Shown: positions 1-8,709, counted from the stretch's first letter. The stretch: DNA of 40,765 nucleotides from Alphaproteobacteria bacterium (GCA_020442425.1 JAGRKB010000035.1:1-40765), one strand, 5' to 3'. The notes: generated from the sequence alone by a model not told the origin. Program-made: numbers and translations.

Positions 1-328
1 CCTCACTATTAATACAGGTAAGGCCAACAAGATCTTCAATATAGATTTCTCCATCTTCAGTTTCAGGTAATTGATCCCGACTGATAAACAGTTCAAGCCC
101 GCGCAACGTCTCGGCAACATTGCGGTCGGTTACCCCCTCAAGTGAAGCAACCCAGTCACCCTTAATAGGATTTTTCAAAGAGATTTTGTATGATTTGCCC
201 TTGGCATCAACAATAGGAGAGTGGTCCTCAATATCATGGGGGTCTTCCAGAAAGCAGCGCAACTTCACAAACCCGCGCACGCCATGCGCAGTCAGAATTT
301 TACCGATCAGGATTTGCTTGGATGTCAT
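1..328 (-). CDS. rimM: Ribosome maturation factor RimM, partial (3' end beyond window)
   Basis: RimM helps mature the 30S subunit by binding S19 and the 16S rRNA head. Translating the minus strand from the ATG at 328 gives an uninterrupted reading of about 109 residues to the window edge. It begins MTSKQILIGKILTAHGVRG, and the IGKILTAHGVRG stretch is the hallmark RimM N-terminus (reductase-like beta-barrel). Further on, EDLVGL matches the start of the PRC-barrel part. The family is usually about 170 residues, so roughly the last third is missing because the window ends. It normally sits directly behind rpsP in an ffh-rpsP-rimM-trmD operon. Here a plus-strand gene and a terminator lie between rpsP and rimM, so rimM probably has its own promoter in 329-490. 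Confidence 0.93.
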   Translation of the reverse strand, partial: MTSKQILIGKILTAHGVRGFVKLRCFLEDPHDIEDHSPIVDAKGKSYKISLKNPIKGDWVASLEGVTDRNVAETLRGLELFISRDQLPETEDGEIYIEDLVGLTCINSE

Positions 329-490
329 ACTTTTAAAAGTCCCACTAATGTTTTTTATAGGTGCTAAGCTATTAATCAGGGAAATGCGAGAAAAATCTTT
401 ATATGCACTTAAAAGCTGATATGGAAGTTGACTTTTAAACCTAAAAATGAGCATTTGGTAGCAATCAAATGTAATCATTTAGGAGTGCCA

Positions 491-922
491 ATGAAAAAAA
501 TTTTACTTTTACTAGTGTTGATGTCTGTGACAGGGTGCGCAAAGCATTCAAACGAAATTAAGGCATCTTATGTTTCCCCTTTGGAATATAGTGATTATTC
601 GTGCAAGCAAATCAAAGGGGAGCTATCAAGAGTAGGCCGAAAAATGAATGAAGTCTCAGGTATACAAGATGACACAGCAGGTGATGATGCTGTAGCAATG
701 GGAGTGGGACTTGTTTTGTTTTGGCCAGCACTATTCTTTATTGATAGTGATGACCAACACGTAGAGTTGGCAAGGCTAAAAGGGGAGTTTGATGCTTTGG
801 AACAAGTTGCAATTCAAAAAAATTGCACTGTAGCTCAAGAAATTAAACAAGTTAGAGAATCAAGAGCGGCTCAAATTAAAGAAAAGAAAATTGAGTCAGA
901 AAAGCACTCCGTAAACCAGTAA
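491..922 (+). CDS. Small lipoprotein of unknown function
   Basis: This is a 143-residue predicted outer- or inner-membrane lipoprotein. The ATG at 491 is preceded by AGGAG at a good distance and starts a clear lipoprotein signal: MKK, a hydrophobic run, then the lipobox VTGC (Cys about residue 16). Upstream in-frame ATG codons lack a ribosome site. The mature part has two Cys-containing helical stretches, a conserved-looking hydrophobic patch GVGLVLFWPALFFI and a Lys/Glu-rich helical tail. I know similar short lipoproteins of unassigned role in proteobacteria and phages, but cannot give a function. It lies opposite to its neighbours between rpsP and rimM and ends at a bidirectional terminator, which suggests a later insertion into the ribosomal operon. 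Confidence 0.8.
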   Translation: MKKILLLLVLMSVTGCAKHSNEIKASYVSPLEYSDYSCKQIKGELSRVGRKMNEVSGIQDDTAGDDAVAMGVGLVLFWPALFFIDSDDQHVELARLKGEFDALEQVAIQKNCTVAQEIKQVRESRAAQIKEKKIESEKHSVNQ

Positions 923-934
923 TAGAAATCAAAC

Positions 935-969
935 AAAAAAGGCTAGCATATGAATTGCTAGCCTTTTTT
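935..969. terminator. Bidirectional intrinsic terminator
   Basis: A stem GGCTAGCA / TGCTAGCC with a 7-base loop is flanked by A-run on the left and T-run on the right, so it works as a Rho-independent terminator on both strands. It separates the convergent lipoprotein gene and rpsP. Confidence 0.85.
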
Positions 970-981
970 AATAGAATAAAA

Positions 982-1410
982 TTACTCAGCAGCAGCTTCT
1001 TCAGCAGGAGCTTCGGCTGGTGCTTCTTCAGCAGGAGCAGCAGCAGCTTCAGCAGCAGCAGCTTTTTTAGCTTCTTCTTTTTCAGCTTTTTCTTTCAAAC
1101 GCTCTTGCGCTTTTGCTTTTGGCTTTGCTTTTTCAATGCTTTGCTTTTGAGCTGGCATTGGAGCCAATCCGGCTTTACCCAAGAATACAGCAACGCGGTC
1201 GGTCGCTTGTGCACCAACACCCAACCAGTATTGAACGCGTTCAGCATTCAAAACAACGCGTTGTGCGCTGTCTTTTGGTTGACGAGGGTCATACAAACCG
1301 ATTTTTTCGATGTAGTTACCATCGCGAGGGGCGCGGCTATCAGCAACAACGATTGCATAGATAGGTGCTTTTTTACGGCCGTGACGGGCCAGTCTTAGTT
1401 TCAGTGCCAT
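982..1410 (-). CDS. rpsP: 30S ribosomal protein S16
   Basis: S16 is a 30S assembly protein. The N-terminal half (about residues 1-85) is typical: [17 protein letters not shown], then [22 protein letters not shown], then the [12 protein letters not shown] region. From about residue 95 there is an Ala/Glu/Lys-rich low-complexity tail, giving 142 residues in total. Such extended tails are common in alphaproteobacterial S16, whereas E. coli S16 is only about 82 residues. The start ATG at 1410 has an upstream GGAG (minus strand AAAGGAGATATAAAC). It follows ffh by 50 bases and is probably co-transcribed with it. Confidence 0.97.
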   Translation of the reverse strand: MALKLRLARHGRKKAPIYAIVVADSRAPRDGNYIEKIGLYDPRQPKDSAQRVVLNAERVQYWLGVGAQATDRVAVFLGKAGLAPMPAQKQSIEKAKPKAKAQERLKEKAEKEEAKKAAAAEAAAAPAEEAPAEAPAEEAAAE

Positions 1411-1460
1411 GTTTATATCTCCTTTAACAAATTTACTGATACTTTAAAAATTAAAATGTA

Positions 1461-2996
1461 CTAACGTTTCTTCTTGCGGTTCTTCTTGGTTCCGCCATGT
1501 CCGAACCCACCCATCTGGCTGCCCATTTGGCCACCAAGACCGGGCAGTCCCAGCATATTTCTTTGCCCCATTCCTGCCATTGGGCCGGATAAGGATAAAC
1601 CCGGGGTTGTTCCGGCTTCTTGTTGCAAAGCGGTCAGCTTGTCCTGATCGTCCTTGCCCATAAAGCCTTTCATAGCCCCAAGCATTCCTGATACGCCCAT
1701 CTTCTTCATACGGCGCATCATCTGTTCCATTTGCTCATATTGCTTGATAAGACGGTTTACATCCTGAACATTAGTTCCCGAACCTGCGGCGATACGCTTG
1801 CGGCGGGAAGCATTCAAAAGCTTAGGGTTCGCACGTTCTTTCTTGGTCATAGAAAGAATAATGGCTTCCTGATGTTTCATCACTGAGCTATCCAGATTTG
1901 CTTCATCAATCTGATCTGAAAAACGCCCCAAACCAGGCAGCATTTTCATGAGAGAGCCAATCCCACCCATTTTCTTCATTTGACTAAATTGGGAGAGCAT
2001 ATCATTGAGGTCAAACTTGCCCTCATTGAAACGCTTCGCCATATCTTCGGCCTCAGCTTGGTTAATCGTCTCAACGGCTTTTTCTACCAAAGAGACAACG
2101 TCACCCATACCGAGAATACGACCCGCAATACGGTCAGCATGGAACGGCTCAAGTGCATCCCATTTTTCACCAATACCGAGAAGCTTAATAGGCTTACCTG
2201 TAACGGCACGCATCGACATCGCCGCACCACCGCGCGCATCACCGTCAACACGGGTCAGCATCAAACCAGTAATACCGATTTTCTCGTCAAAAGCTTTGGC
2301 AGTATTGACCGCGTCTTGACCTGTCATTGCATCCACAACCAACAAGGTTTCTGTCGGATGGGAAAGGTCACGGATTTTTGCAACTTCATCCATCAAGACA
2401 TCGTCAATCGCAAGGCGACCGGCGGTATCAAGCATCAGAATGTCATAGCCTTCGAGACGCGCAGTCTTCATCGCACGTTCAGTAATTTGGATCGGGTTTT
2501 CACCCGCAACAATCGGCAGGGTCGCAATCTCTGTCTGAGTACCGAGTTGCGCCAATTGGTCTTGCGCAGCAGGGCGATAGGTATCCAAAGACGCCATCAA
2601 GACTTTTTTACGTTTCTTGTCTGTCAGAAACTTTGAGATTTTTGCAGTCGAAGTCGTTTTACCCGACCCTTGCAAACCAACCATCAAATAAATAAGAGGA
2701 GGAGTGCCGTCAGTCTTGAGATCGGTATTCTCAGCACCGAGCAGATCAACCATCGCATCATGCACGATTTTGACAACTTGCTGGGCAGGGGATACGGACT
2801 TAATAACGTCTTGTCCGACAGCTTGCTCACGAATGCGCTCGACAAAATCTTTAACAACAGGCAGGGCAACGTCAGCTTCCAGCAAAGCGACGCGAATTTC
2901 GCGCAAAGCCAGATTGACGTCCTCTTCGCTCAGGCTGCCTTTACCGCGCAACTTGTCGAAAACACCACCTAATTTGTCAGTCAAAGACTGGAACAT
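1461..2996 (-). CDS. ffh: Signal recognition particle protein Ffh (SRP54)
   Basis: Ffh is the GTPase that binds signal sequences and 4.5S RNA and delivers ribosomes to FtsY at the membrane. It has the N helical bundle (residues 1-95), the G domain with P-loop GLQGSGKT (107-114), DTYRPAAQDQL, the DTAGR switch and TRVDGDARGG, and then the Met-rich M domain with the RNA-binding SRRKRIAAGSGT stretch. The C-terminus is Gly/Met-rich and ends in a basic tail. At 511 residues it is slightly longer than the E. coli protein (453) because of this tail. The ATG at 2996 is preceded by GAGGA at about 9 bases. Its receptor gene ftsY lies about 7 kb away in the same window. Confidence 0.98.
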   Translation of the reverse strand: MFQSLTDKLGGVFDKLRGKGSLSEEDVNLALREIRVALLEADVALPVVKDFVERIREQAVGQDVIKSVSPAQQVVKIVHDAMVDLLGAENTDLKTDGTPPLIYLMVGLQGSGKTTSTAKISKFLTDKKRKKVLMASLDTYRPAAQDQLAQLGTQTEIATLPIVAGENPIQITERAMKTARLEGYDILMLDTAGRLAIDDVLMDEVAKIRDLSHPTETLLVVDAMTGQDAVNTAKAFDEKIGITGLMLTRVDGDARGGAAMSMRAVTGKPIKLLGIGEKWDALEPFHADRIAGRILGMGDVVSLVEKAVETINQAEAEDMAKRFNEGKFDLNDMLSQFSQMKKMGGIGSLMKMLPGLGRFSDQIDEANLDSSVMKHQEAIILSMTKKERANPKLLNASRRKRIAAGSGTNVQDVNRLIKQYEQMEQMMRRMKKMGVSGMLGAMKGFMGKDDQDKLTALQQEAGTTPGLSLSGPMAGMGQRNMLGLPGLGGQMGSQMGGFGHGGTKKNRKKKR

Positions 2997-3023
2997 ATCT
3001 TAAAATCCTCAATAGCACTTTAG

Positions 3024-3053
3024 CCGCAGTGAGCGAGACTTCGCCGACTGCGG
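3024..3053 (-). promoter_or_regulatory. Two-tier hairpin in ffh leader
   Basis: CCGCAGT (3024-3030) pairs perfectly with ACTGCGG (3047-3053). Inside it GCGA (3033-3036) pairs with TCGC (3041-3044) around a GACT loop. The element lies 28 bases upstream of the ffh start codon, so it would be in the ffh leader RNA. The rest of the divergent gap 3054-3240 shows nothing clear beyond a likely promoter zone. The role of the hairpin is not known. Confidence 0.4.
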
Positions 3054-3240
3054 GACACCCTTGGGCGCTTAAAAACAAAGCGAACGGGCTGAAATTTGTT
3101 GGTTTTATGCCCGATACCACAGCCAACGTCAAGTAAAATATCAATTTTTCTGGGGTTTTATAGCAAAGGTACGCTCAGACGCTTGCCAAGACGCCATCTC
3201 AGGAATAGACTATAACAAAATCAAGGAGATGGAAGCGGAA

Positions 3241-3477
3241 ATGGCAGTTAAACAGACGCATTTGGGATATGGACCTGATGGCAAGCTATACGAAATGGGA
3301 ATTGCCAGACGGATGCAACTGGAAGCATTGAATGCGCGTTTCAACAACGCTGGCGGCATAGGCGGAAGCGGATCACGCCTGTTGACAGATAGTCCTGCCG
3401 ATACAAATTTAGTAGGAAACCCTCATTTAGGGGGGAGGATTGCTCAGCCTTATGAACTTCAGAAAATGATTCGATAA
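3241..3477 (+). CDS. Hypothetical 78-aa protein coupled to dapF
   Basis: I do not recognise this gene. The protein is small and Gly-rich in the middle, with no signal peptide or membrane segment. AAGGAG at 3223-3228 lies directly against a first ATG (3229), so the second ATG at 3241 is the better start. Its stop codon runs directly into the dapF ATG (TAAATG), so the two genes are almost surely translated together. That coupling supports it being a real gene, but coding status rests on context only; no catalytic motif is visible. Confidence 0.5.
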   Translation: MAVKQTHLGYGPDGKLYEMGIARRMQLEALNARFNNAGGIGGSGSRLLTDSPADTNLVGNPHLGGRIAQPYELQKMIR

Positions 3478-4317
3478 ATGAAAATGAATTTCAGAAAAAT
3501 GCACGGTCTCGGTAATGATTTTGTGATTATCGACACCAGAGACCAGACAGTCGGAAACATGGAAGATGTTTCTAAAAAGGTGGCATGTCGCCGTTTCGGT
3601 ATCGGCTGCGATCAGGTCATTTTTCTGCAAAATTCTGATACTGCTGACATTTACATGAAAATTTATAACCCTGACGGATCAGAGGCAGGAATTTGCGGCA
3701 ACGCTGCAAGATGCGTTGCGGATATTGTTTTGAAAGAAAATAAATCCGGGAAAGTAACGATAGAAACCGTTTCGGGAACATTGTCTTGCGACCGAGCAAA
3801 CGACAATCTCGTAACCGTAGATATGGGCAAGCCACGACTGGATTGGGATAAAATCCCATTGGCTCAAGAATGTGATACAAAATTTGTTCCCATTCGCTTG
3901 CCGATTTCTTCTGAGAGTGATGACGCAGAAAATCTGCCTGTATGTGTCAGCGTAGGGAACCCGCACACGGTCTTTTTTGTGGGGGGCGGTATCGAGGAAT
4001 TTAAAGTAGCCGAACTCGGCCCTCAGATAGAAAAAAATCCGATGTTCCCGCAAAAAACCAATGTTGAATTTGTCCATGTGATTGATCGTCAAACACTTAG
4101 AATGCGCGTTTGGGAACGCGGGACAGGGGTTACGCTCGCTTGTGGGTCGGGTGCATGCGCCTCAGCCGTGGCAGCAATGCGTCGCGGATATACAGATCGC
4201 AAAGTCACGGTCCAAATGGATGGCGGAGATTTGCAAATTGAATGGCGCGAAGAAGATGACCACGTCTATATGACAGGCCCTGTGGCATACAGCTTTGAAG
4301 GAACTATCCCTGCATAA
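3478..4317 (+). CDS. dapF: Diaminopimelate epimerase
   Basis: DapF converts LL- to meso-diaminopimelate for lysine and peptidoglycan synthesis. The N-terminus FRKMHGLGNDFVIID is typical. The two catalytic cysteines are in CGNAARC (Cys73) and ACGSGACASA (Cys222), each the acid/base of one pseudo-symmetric half. Substrate-binding NPDGSEAGICGN is present, as is the ERGTGVTLACGSG loop. Length 279 is normal. A second ATG two codons in is also possible as start. It follows the small gene at 3241 without a gap and ends 3 bases before a convergent hypothetical gene, with no terminator between them. Confidence 0.97.
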   Translation: MKMNFRKMHGLGNDFVIIDTRDQTVGNMEDVSKKVACRRFGIGCDQVIFLQNSDTADIYMKIYNPDGSEAGICGNAARCVADIVLKENKSGKVTIETVSGTLSCDRANDNLVTVDMGKPRLDWDKIPLAQECDTKFVPIRLPISSESDDAENLPVCVSVGNPHTVFFVGGGIEEFKVAELGPQIEKNPMFPQKTNVEFVHVIDRQTLRMRVWERGTGVTLACGSGACASAVAAMRRGYTDRKVTVQMDGGDLQIEWREEDDHVYMTGPVAYSFEGTIPA

Positions 4318-4320
4318 ATT

Positions 4321-5127
4321 TTATTGGGGAGCTAAGCCGCACAGACGTCGATATTCAAGTATATCTTGGTCAAAACTGGCCATTGTTCTGCGCTCAAGTA
4401 AACTGCAGATTCTATCAGCGTCTTCAATGCGGCGTTCTTCAAACCATGTTTCATTGCCCGCAGGATCAAATTCCATCCCGCCTGCAAGTTGCATAAAGGC
4501 TTGATTGGCATAGGCCATAGCTGATGTTAAAGATATGGCATCAGAAGGAGCCAAGAGTCCATTTTCGACTGATCTGCAATACACATCTACAGGAACGATA
4601 TGAGTTTGATTCTGCCCGTCATTGGGCCTGATATTAAAACCTGTCATACCGAACATAAGTGTAAGTAATTTTCCGTCTGACTCTTTCAGATTAAATTTCC
4701 CCATAATCAGGGAAGACCAATCAAACTTTACGGCACGGTCAAATTGATCTTTCAAAGAAACTCTATACTCGAGGTAGCTGATATATCCGCTTGTTTCTTC
4801 ATGGAATGCCTCACAATAATCAACAATTTCACGATTTCCCGTGTCGGATAAGTGCTGCGCAGTCATTGTTCCCAGACATTCATGTGTCTCTGTTAGAAAA
4901 TCAACAGACGCATCAAGCCTATCTTTATCGACATTCGTTATATAGATGTTTCTGTCAAAAAGTAAGAAACCTTTCAAGAGTTTCATAAGTGGGAAATGGG
5001 CACTCATAATCTCCGTCCCTGCATATTTAGCATTCAGTCCCGGATAATCAGCAGGAATTGAAATAGCGCCGTGTGGAATTGCAGATGGTTCTGGTGTTCT
5101 GCCTAAAAATCTACCAAAAAATCCCAT
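4321..5127 (-). CDS. Hypothetical protein, member of a three-gene repeat-domain cluster (gene 3)
   Basis: Not recognised as any named family. The frame is open to a GTG at 5154, but the ATG at 5127 has AAGGA upstream and gives 268 residues. It begins MGFFGRFLGR and looks soluble, with no signal peptide or membrane helix. The middle carries a segment SSLIMGKF...GMTGFNIRPNDGQNQ...VPVDVYC, followed by a helical segment SLTSAMAYANQAFMQLAGG. By eye this aligns with the last module of the neighbouring large protein (LLLGKML...SITGCFGVDDAGNK...TPYHLVVLL, then the helix LSKGLLYADEAFRFFVRGW). It begins 14 bases after the large gene ends and is probably the last gene of that operon. Function unknown. 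Confidence 0.7.
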   Translation of the reverse strand: MGFFGRFLGRTPEPSAIPHGAISIPADYPGLNAKYAGTEIMSAHFPLMKLLKGFLLFDRNIYITNVDKDRLDASVDFLTETHECLGTMTAQHLSDTGNREIVDYCEAFHEETSGYISYLEYRVSLKDQFDRAVKFDWSSLIMGKFNLKESDGKLLTLMFGMTGFNIRPNDGQNQTHIVPVDVYCRSVENGLLAPSDAISLTSAMAYANQAFMQLAGGMEFDPAGNETWFEERRIEDADRICSLLERRTMASFDQDILEYRRLCGLAPQ

Positions 5128-5141
5128 TGACGAATTCCTTT

Positions 5142-7691
5142 TTAAACTGGACACATAGGAGTAGGGTGAAAGAAAATTTTATCAACGCGGGAACGTAATT
5201 GGATCAAACGCTCATAATCAGCATTTCCCAGATCTTTAATTTCTTTGCCATGCTCGTCATGAGTGCGATAGCCAATGTGGTAAATGGCATCCATTATCTT
5301 TTCATCCGAGAGGCCTAATCTTTGCTGGTGCAGAGCGGGAGAAAGCTCCCAACCCCTGACAAAAAACCGGAACGCTTCATCCGCATATAACAAACCCTTG
5401 GAAAGTTCGGTCATATCCTCTCTTCTGAAACTATGAAATTTAAAGAAAAGGTTTCCTTTATCATCCTTTTGTTGGAGCAAAACAACCAAATGATAAGGGG
5501 TAAAATCTGTTTTGTTGCCCGCATCGTCAACCCCAAAACATCCTGTAATACTAACATACGGTCTAAATATTTCTTCTTCTTGATACTCGTTAGATGGCAA
5601 CATTTTTCCCAGAAGAAGGGAGAAATGGTTTTGCTGACCTTCGGGGAATTCCGGATTTTGATACTCCGCCATATGAATAAAATAACCAGCCCTGTTTGCT
5701 GTCGTCATAATATCGACAGTGTCAACCGGCGTATCCAGTTTAAGCTTCTGAGCCGCAGGGGAATGAATATGATTTAACAAGGCATTCATTTGGTATAGGG
5801 CAATGGCCTTGTTTTTTTCATCTGAAACTATACCGAAAGTGTCTTCGTCATCAAAATGGAATATATTGGATAAGACATCTATTGGGAAAAACGGAGCTTG
5901 GCTTTCAGGCTCTTGAGCCGCAACTTCGAATTCAGCCTGAAAACCGACACATTCGTCATCAACACTATCTTCCTCTCCCTTTCCCTTTCCCTCAGCTTCC
6001 TCATCTGTTATTTGAGCGGCCTTTCTCATTTCTTCTTGACGCACACGCTCTAACTGTACGGCATCCAGATAGGTTTTATGTCTGCGAAAATCACTATGAA
6101 AATCGGCATAGGTTCGTTGGACAAAAAACTTTTCAAACCGTGCGGCAATGTCGGCAATAGGGCTTCTCAACATGGTGTTCATGGCCTGAGACGCCGGCTC
6201 AAACTTATAACCGCTCAAAATAGTTAAATGCATGGCTTCAGCCATAGCGAGAGTACGATAGAGGCTTTCTCGAGAAGAAACAGGCAGCAATCCTTTTTTC
6301 AAAAAATCAGTATGTTTCTCTGTGACGTTTTGTGCAAACAGACATTCGGGGATAAAGTGAATATTATCTTCTGCGACATTGGGTGAAGAGGCTCTCAATT
6401 CTCCAATCATAACATAAAAAGGAGTGACTAAAGGAATTAATTCAGCATCTTTATTTTCAATGTCTCCGCAACCATCATAAGAATAACCATACCCTCTTTC
6501 TTCGCCTTCTTTATCGTCTTCATCGCTATCTACTTCGTTATGAATAGCACCGTTCTCGTCTTGCAACAGTACAGAAAAACCAATAGAAAAATAACGCTGA
6601 ACAGGAGTGTTTCCATCATATTTCCAGTAAGTGCCGGATACAATCTGCTCTTTTAAATTTGGATCAGTAGGAACAATAACTTGAACGTTTTCAAACTGGA
6701 CACTCTGTTGGGCGATAGAAAAATCGTCCACGTGCTTTGGTGAAAATTGTCTAAGTATATTTTGAAGAAAAAACAGAAGATCTTCATTCTCGGAAAATTT
6801 TGTTTGGATTGTTCCTCTCGGATTTGGAAGCTGTAATGCTCTTTCTATACTTGAATAAAGAACGGGGGAATCTTCCAGAGTGGTATCTACATAAGTCGGC
6901 TCGTCCTCTTCGCTTTCAAGAATTTCGGCAAGTTCTTTTGCATCCTGCATAAACGCTTCATAGTTAGGAGGGCCCTGATTTTTGAAAAACTGACCAATCT
7001 CCATTTGACTATAAGGATCTTTTTCAAGTTTCTCGGTGATTACGTCTCCCCAAAATTCGATACCCGCACCGATATACTCCAGATTTGATTTAGCAACGCG
7101 CAACGACAAGACAGTACTCTGGGATATCGAAAGATCGAGAAATCTAAGAGGAACTTGGTCCTCGCCAAGACTTTGATCCACTTGATAGGGAACGGCAATA
7201 AGCTCGGGAGTAAATATCTGTTTTTCAGGTTCGGCAGAATCCCCTTCAATTCGTCCGCGAATAACAACATGGGGATAAAAATCCTCATCTTCTTCAAGTA
7301 TGTCTTTTAAAGTAGGAATTCTTTGATGACTCGAAATAAAGAAACGCTGAACAGTCTGACCATTCTCTAAGGTCGAATAGTATCCAAAAATAAATTCCTC
7401 GCCTTTTTCACTCTTGGCTAAAAATACATCATTAACTTGAACAGGATTTTCATCAGGGGAGAGGTCTTCATTCCAAAGTGGCTCCAAATCAGGAAGATGA
7501 AGATCTTGGAGGTCCATTAAATTAGTAGCGAAAATATTGATAAGGTTCTTTTGGGCTTCTGAATCCGTCACGCGTTTAAACAACGGTGTATGCAGAAGAA
7601 AAAAGGCCTCGATATTGGCGCGTGTCACTCTATCGGTATTGGCAACTTTAAAATCTTTTGCGGACGACACATTGGCCTGCGCTGTTGTCAT
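5142..7691 (-). CDS. Large hypothetical protein with three copies of an internal module (gene 2)
   Basis: I do not recognise this protein. The ATG at 7691 has AGGGAG upstream; an in-frame ATG at 7715 does not, so 849 residues is preferred. It is acidic, without signal peptide or membrane helices. Three segments look like copies of one module: residues about 102-172 (GYYSTLENGQTVQRFFI ... VVIRGRIEGD ... FTPELIAVPY), 352-432 (GTYWKYDGNTPVQRYFSI ... LVTPFYVMI) and 670-742 (GYFIHMAE ... VSITGCFGVDDAGNK ... FTPYHLVVLL). Each seems to be a set of beta strands preceded and followed by helices. Acidic low-complexity linkers lie near 387-397 and 563-582. It sits between two smaller genes carrying related segments. 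Confidence 0.75.
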   Translation of the reverse strand: MTTAQANVSSAKDFKVANTDRVTRANIEAFFLLHTPLFKRVTDSEAQKNLINIFATNLMDLQDLHLPDLEPLWNEDLSPDENPVQVNDVFLAKSEKGEEFIFGYYSTLENGQTVQRFFISSHQRIPTLKDILEEDEDFYPHVVIRGRIEGDSAEPEKQIFTPELIAVPYQVDQSLGEDQVPLRFLDLSISQSTVLSLRVAKSNLEYIGAGIEFWGDVITEKLEKDPYSQMEIGQFFKNQGPPNYEAFMQDAKELAEILESEEDEPTYVDTTLEDSPVLYSSIERALQLPNPRGTIQTKFSENEDLLFFLQNILRQFSPKHVDDFSIAQQSVQFENVQVIVPTDPNLKEQIVSGTYWKYDGNTPVQRYFSIGFSVLLQDENGAIHNEVDSDEDDKEGEERGYGYSYDGCGDIENKDAELIPLVTPFYVMIGELRASSPNVAEDNIHFIPECLFAQNVTEKHTDFLKKGLLPVSSRESLYRTLAMAEAMHLTILSGYKFEPASQAMNTMLRSPIADIAARFEKFFVQRTYADFHSDFRRHKTYLDAVQLERVRQEEMRKAAQITDEEAEGKGKGEEDSVDDECVGFQAEFEVAAQEPESQAPFFPIDVLSNIFHFDDEDTFGIVSDEKNKAIALYQMNALLNHIHSPAAQKLKLDTPVDTVDIMTTANRAGYFIHMAEYQNPEFPEGQQNHFSLLLGKMLPSNEYQEEEIFRPYVSITGCFGVDDAGNKTDFTPYHLVVLLQQKDDKGNLFFKFHSFRREDMTELSKGLLYADEAFRFFVRGWELSPALHQQRLGLSDEKIMDAIYHIGYRTHDEHGKEIKDLGNADYERLIQLRSRVDKIFFHPTPMCPV

Positions 7692-7769
7692 ATTGTTAAT
7701 CTCCCTAAGATTCATTTATCATAATGAACTAGATGTTGCAAGAAACTATCCCAAGCAATTCAGATTTAT

Positions 7770-8582
7770 TTAGGGGGAATGGGGAAGCGAAGGAGACGAG
7801 CCTCTTCTAAAGCGATGCTCTCTCAAAACCAGTCGATTATAAGTTTCAAGGGCAGATCCGTAATGGGCACTCATAATGGCTGAGTTATGAAAGGAGTCGA
7901 GCGGCTGGCGGGCGTAAATCTGGTCAATGGCACTCGAACAGTAACAAAGAGCTTTGATAGCCATCTCCTCGGTAATGCGATGACCGCGAATATGAACAAG
8001 TCTGTTACTTGTGTCTCTATACATCAGCTCATACGGCATAATCTCCCACCCGTTGGAAGTGGATCGACACCGTCCGCAAATAAAGAAATGAACATCCCCC
8101 AAAGAGCCATTAGCAGTGTCATCCGAAATCAGGATTAAGGTATAATGTTTTTTTGGCTCTCTCGGAAAATCAAGATTGGGGCGATTGTAATCAACGACGA
8201 CAAGAGACTGCTCACCGACCCCTGAGGCTTGCCAGACATCTTCAAAATGGTTGAGCATATGGTCACCCGAAAATGTTTTCTTGATATCAAGTTCAGGGCG
8301 GTCAATAGCGTGACGAACTTGCAGCTCAAGAATTTTCGAAGCACCTTTTAAAGGAAGGTTTGGATGAGTACGATGCATGCGGTCAGGATAAAACAGACGA
8401 AGGCCTCTAATTATATCCGTATAGGGAAAAAAAGTCAGATCATCTCGTGCGGCGTGAATATAAGCATCAAGAGAGTGGACTTGTGTCTCTGGCTTTTTTT
8501 GTTCCTCTTCTAACGGAGGAGAAGGAGCGGCGGTTTGTTGCCTAACGCGACAGGCCAAAGCATAAACTAATGCGAGCAGCAT
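7770..8582 (-). CDS. Hypothetical protein, repeat-domain cluster (gene 1), possibly membrane-anchored
   Basis: Not recognised. The 270-residue frame starts at ATG 8582 with AGGGA at 7 bases. The N-terminus MLLALVYALACRV is a short hydrophobic stretch ending in Cys, which could be an anchor, but it has no basic residues and is not a canonical lipobox. A Pro/Glu-rich linker follows. Residues about 150-200 (HYTLILISDDTANGSLGDV, HFFICGRCRSTSNGWEIMPYEL) resemble by eye the modules of the 849-residue protein, and a following helix (EEMAIKALCYCSSAIDQIYA) corresponds to the helix after those modules. It is the first gene of the minus-strand cluster and is divergent from mtaB across about 100 bases that should hold both promoters. 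Confidence 0.7.
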   Translation of the reverse strand: MLLALVYALACRVRQQTAAPSPPLEEEQKKPETQVHSLDAYIHAARDDLTFFPYTDIIRGLRLFYPDRMHRTHPNLPLKGASKILELQVRHAIDRPELDIKKTFSGDHMLNHFEDVWQASGVGEQSLVVVDYNRPNLDFPREPKKHYTLILISDDTANGSLGDVHFFICGRCRSTSNGWEIMPYELMYRDTSNRLVHIRGHRITEEMAIKALCYCSSAIDQIYARQPLDSFHNSAIMSAHYGSALETYNRLVLREHRFRRGSSPSLPHSP

Positions 8583-8709
8583 AAAGAAATCCCTGTTTAT
8601 TTTTGTTTTTTAAAGAGTTAAGCGGATTATTTTAATTTTCCCTTTCGCGGTCAATATAAAAATAGTTGTCATAAGTTATTTTATATTGTCAATTGCAAAT
8701 TTTTCTGTC

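Noticed and set aside
955..1398. Ser/Phe-rich open frame opposite rpsP
   Set aside because: It is the reverse reading of the Ala/Glu-rich S16 tail; low complexity, no independent support.
1980..2636. 218-residue frame opposite ffh
   Set aside because: Shadow of the ffh coding sequence; composition typical of antisense frames.
5128..5154. GTG 5154 as start of the 268-aa gene
   Set aside because: The ATG at 5127 has a proper AAGGA site, while the GTG lies inside the end of the preceding gene without one.
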